Assembly (NCBI GenBank): GCA_030668755.1
Contig: DAOVEW010000135.1
Span: 1 to 5,079, forward strand
DNA: 5,079 nucleotides
Origin: Bacillota bacterium
Lineage (GTDB): Bacteria > Armatimonadota > Hebobacteria > Hebobacterales > Hebobacteraceae
Direction: 5' to 3'
Positions 3,964 through 5,079 of this stretch are shown piece after piece. Numbering within the stretch: position 1 is the stretch's first letter; each line of letters starts with the position of its first letter. The notes under the pieces are model-generated. The model was not told where the DNA came from and did not search any database. It was given only the letters and a program-made list of their open reading frames with translations. A program made the translations under genes and the position numbers.

Positions 3964-5079
3964 CGTCCGGACGACTTCGTCAACATCCTTGTAGGCCTCG
4001 GGCATCTCTTCGGCCAACACTTTCGGGCTGGCGGCCCGGACGTAGACTCCCTTCGACGCCAGCTCCTGCCTGATGTCGCGGCCGCGCGCGGCACGGATCG
4101 CTCCGTGCCTGCTCATCACTCGCCCGGCGCCGTGGCAGGTCGAGCCCCACGTCTCCTGCATCGCCCCCTCCGTCCCCACGCAGAGATACGATGCCGTCCC
4201 CATGCTGCCCGGGACGATCACCGGCTGCCCGGTCTTCCGGTGCAGCGGGCTCAGCTCCGGCTGCCCCGGGCCGAAGGCCCGCGTCGCCCCCTTCCGGTGC
4301 ACGCACAGCCGCTTGCGCACCCCGCCCACCTCATGCTCCTCCATCTTTGCGATGTTGTGCGCCACGTCGTATACGATGTCCATCCCGAGCTTGTGCGCGC
4401 CTGTGCCGAAGACGCGCTCGAAGGCCTCTCGCGTCCAGTGGGTGATGCACTGCCGGGTCGCCCAGGCGTAGTTCGCCGCAGCCGCCATCCCCGCGAGATA
4501 CTCCTGCCCCTCCGGCGACTCCACGGGCGCGCACGCGAGCTGCCGGTCCGGAATGCTGATGTTGTACTTCTGAACCGCCCGCTGCATCACCTTAAGCGAG
4601 TCATCGCACACCTGGTAGCCCAGGCCCCGCGAGCCCGTGTGGATCATCACCGTCACCTGGTCAACTTCCGCAATCCCCAGCGCCCGGGCGATCTCTTCGT
4701 CGTAGATTTCGTCTACCACCTGCACTTCCAGGAAGTGGTTCCCCGCGCCCAGCGTCCCGAGCTGCGGCCGGCCCCGCTCGATGGCCCGCTGCGACAGAGC
4801 GGCCGGGTCGGCCCCGTCTATACGGCCGCCATCCTCGATGTGCTCCGGGTCCTCGGGCCACCCCATCCCCTCCGAGACCGCCCACTGCGATCCCTGCGTC
4901 AGCACCCTCCGCAGCGTCTTCGCGTCCACCCTCACCTTCCCCTTGCTGCCCACGCCCGACGGCACCTGCACGAACATCTGATTCACTATGTCCTTGATCC
5001 GCGGGGCCACCTCTTCCCGCGTCAGGTCGGTGCGCAGCAGCCTCACGCCGCAGTTGATGTCATAGCCCACACCCCCCGG
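3898..5079 (-). CDS. rtcB: RtcB RNA ligase (5' end cut by the right edge)
   Basis: RtcB is the GTP- and Mn2+-dependent ligase that joins 2',3'-cyclic phosphate (or 3'-phosphate) and 5'-hydroxyl RNA ends, in tRNA splicing or RNA repair. The frame stays open to the right edge, where it reads PGG-VGYDINCGVRLL, an internal RtcB motif. From recalled spacing to the 481-residue Pyrococcus enzyme, about 88 N-terminal residues are missing. Counting from the Val after PGG as 1, all metal and catalytic positions are present: D4 and C7 (Asp95, Cys98), N111-H112 (His203), H144 in MIHTGSRGLGY (His234), H238 in YDVAHN (His329), and H313 in STCHGAG (guanylylated His404). The penultimate Lys389 (Lys480) lies in GVMKG. 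It therefore looks fully functional. The stop is TAG at 3898-3900. The last 67 bp are duplicated twice further left. No archease gene is in the window. Confidence 0.97.
   Translation of the reverse strand, partial: PGGVGYDINCGVRLLRTDLTREEVAPRIKDIVNQMFVQVPSGVGSKGKVRVDAKTLRRVLTQGSQWAVSEGMGWPEDPEHIEDGGRIDGADPAALSQRAIERGRPQLGTLGAGNHFLEVQVVDEIYDEEIARALGIAEVDQVTVMIHTGSRGLGYQVCDDSLKVMQRAVQKYNISIPDRQLACAPVESPEGQEYLAGMAAAANYAWATRQCITHWTREAFERVFGTGAHKLGMDIVYDVAHNIAKMEEHEVGGVRKRLCVHRKGATRAFGPGQPELSPLHRKTGQPVIVPGSMGTASYLCVGTEGAMQETWGSTCHGAGRVMSRHGAIRAARGRDIRQELASKGVYVRAASPKVLAEEMPEAYKDVDEVVRTCHGAGISKMVARLKPMGVMKG

Noticed and set aside
4073..4471. Open frames on both strands inside rtcB
   Set aside because: They overlap the well-conserved RtcB coding region, and their translations are Arg/Pro/Ala-rich with no recognisable motif.
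1..5079. CRISPR array, rRNA or complete tRNA gene, replication origin
   Set aside because: I saw no regularly spaced repeats, rRNA-like conserved blocks, complete cloverleaf or clustered DnaA-type boxes in the window.

Overview
The window comes from a GC-rich bacterium. The evidence is a DUF5317 membrane protein, an IS3-family transposase remnant, Shine-Dalgarno-led GTG and TTG starts, and a bacterial-type MraZ-like regulator. I cannot fix the phylum from sequence alone. Both ends are conventional genes cut by the window edge, and the middle is a scarred, mosaic stretch.

Layout. On the minus strand at the left are the 5' part of a DUF5317 membrane protein gene (running off the left edge) and a complete CaCA-type Ca2+/Na+ antiporter gene just upstream of it (366-1316). 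Positions 1367-2452 are a gene graveyard, also read on the minus strand: a 28-bp tandem repeat, the C-terminal end of an IS3-family orfB transposase, the N-terminal part of an MFS transporter gene, a 67-bp copy of the 3' end of rtcB, a second and much more diverged MFS 5' fragment with an in-frame stop, and a second diverged rtcB 3' end. From about 2556 the coding strand flips to plus: a good sigma-70-type promoter, an MraZ-like double SpoVT/AbrB-fold DNA-binding protein, a 193-bp gap with a strong stem-loop, and an unrecognised single-pass membrane protein with a coiled coil. It converges on the genuine rtcB gene (minus strand, 3898 to beyond 5079), which lacks only about 88 N-terminal residues.

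Main observation. The last 67 bp of rtcB, including its stop codon, occurs three times: at the real gene (3897-3963), as a 65/67-identical copy (2121-2187), and as a roughly 78% identical copy with a 12-bp tandem insertion (2375-2452). Each of the two displaced tails is followed, in the same orientation, by the 5' end of an MFS gene, and those two MFS fragments are homologous to each other. The simplest reading is that rtcB was once directly followed by the MFS gene. The plus-strand pair (MraZ-like plus membrane coiled-coil protein) would then be a small island inserted at the rtcB 3' end, with the gene tail duplicated in the manner of an attachment site. No integrase lies in the window, so the mechanism is inferred.

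How the genes might work together. The antiporter and DUF5317 genes may share a transcript (105-bp gap). The MraZ-like regulator and the membrane coiled-coil protein may form a two-gene unit, with the regulator perhaps controlling its own promoter. RtcB is an independent RNA-repair or tRNA-splicing-type ligase.
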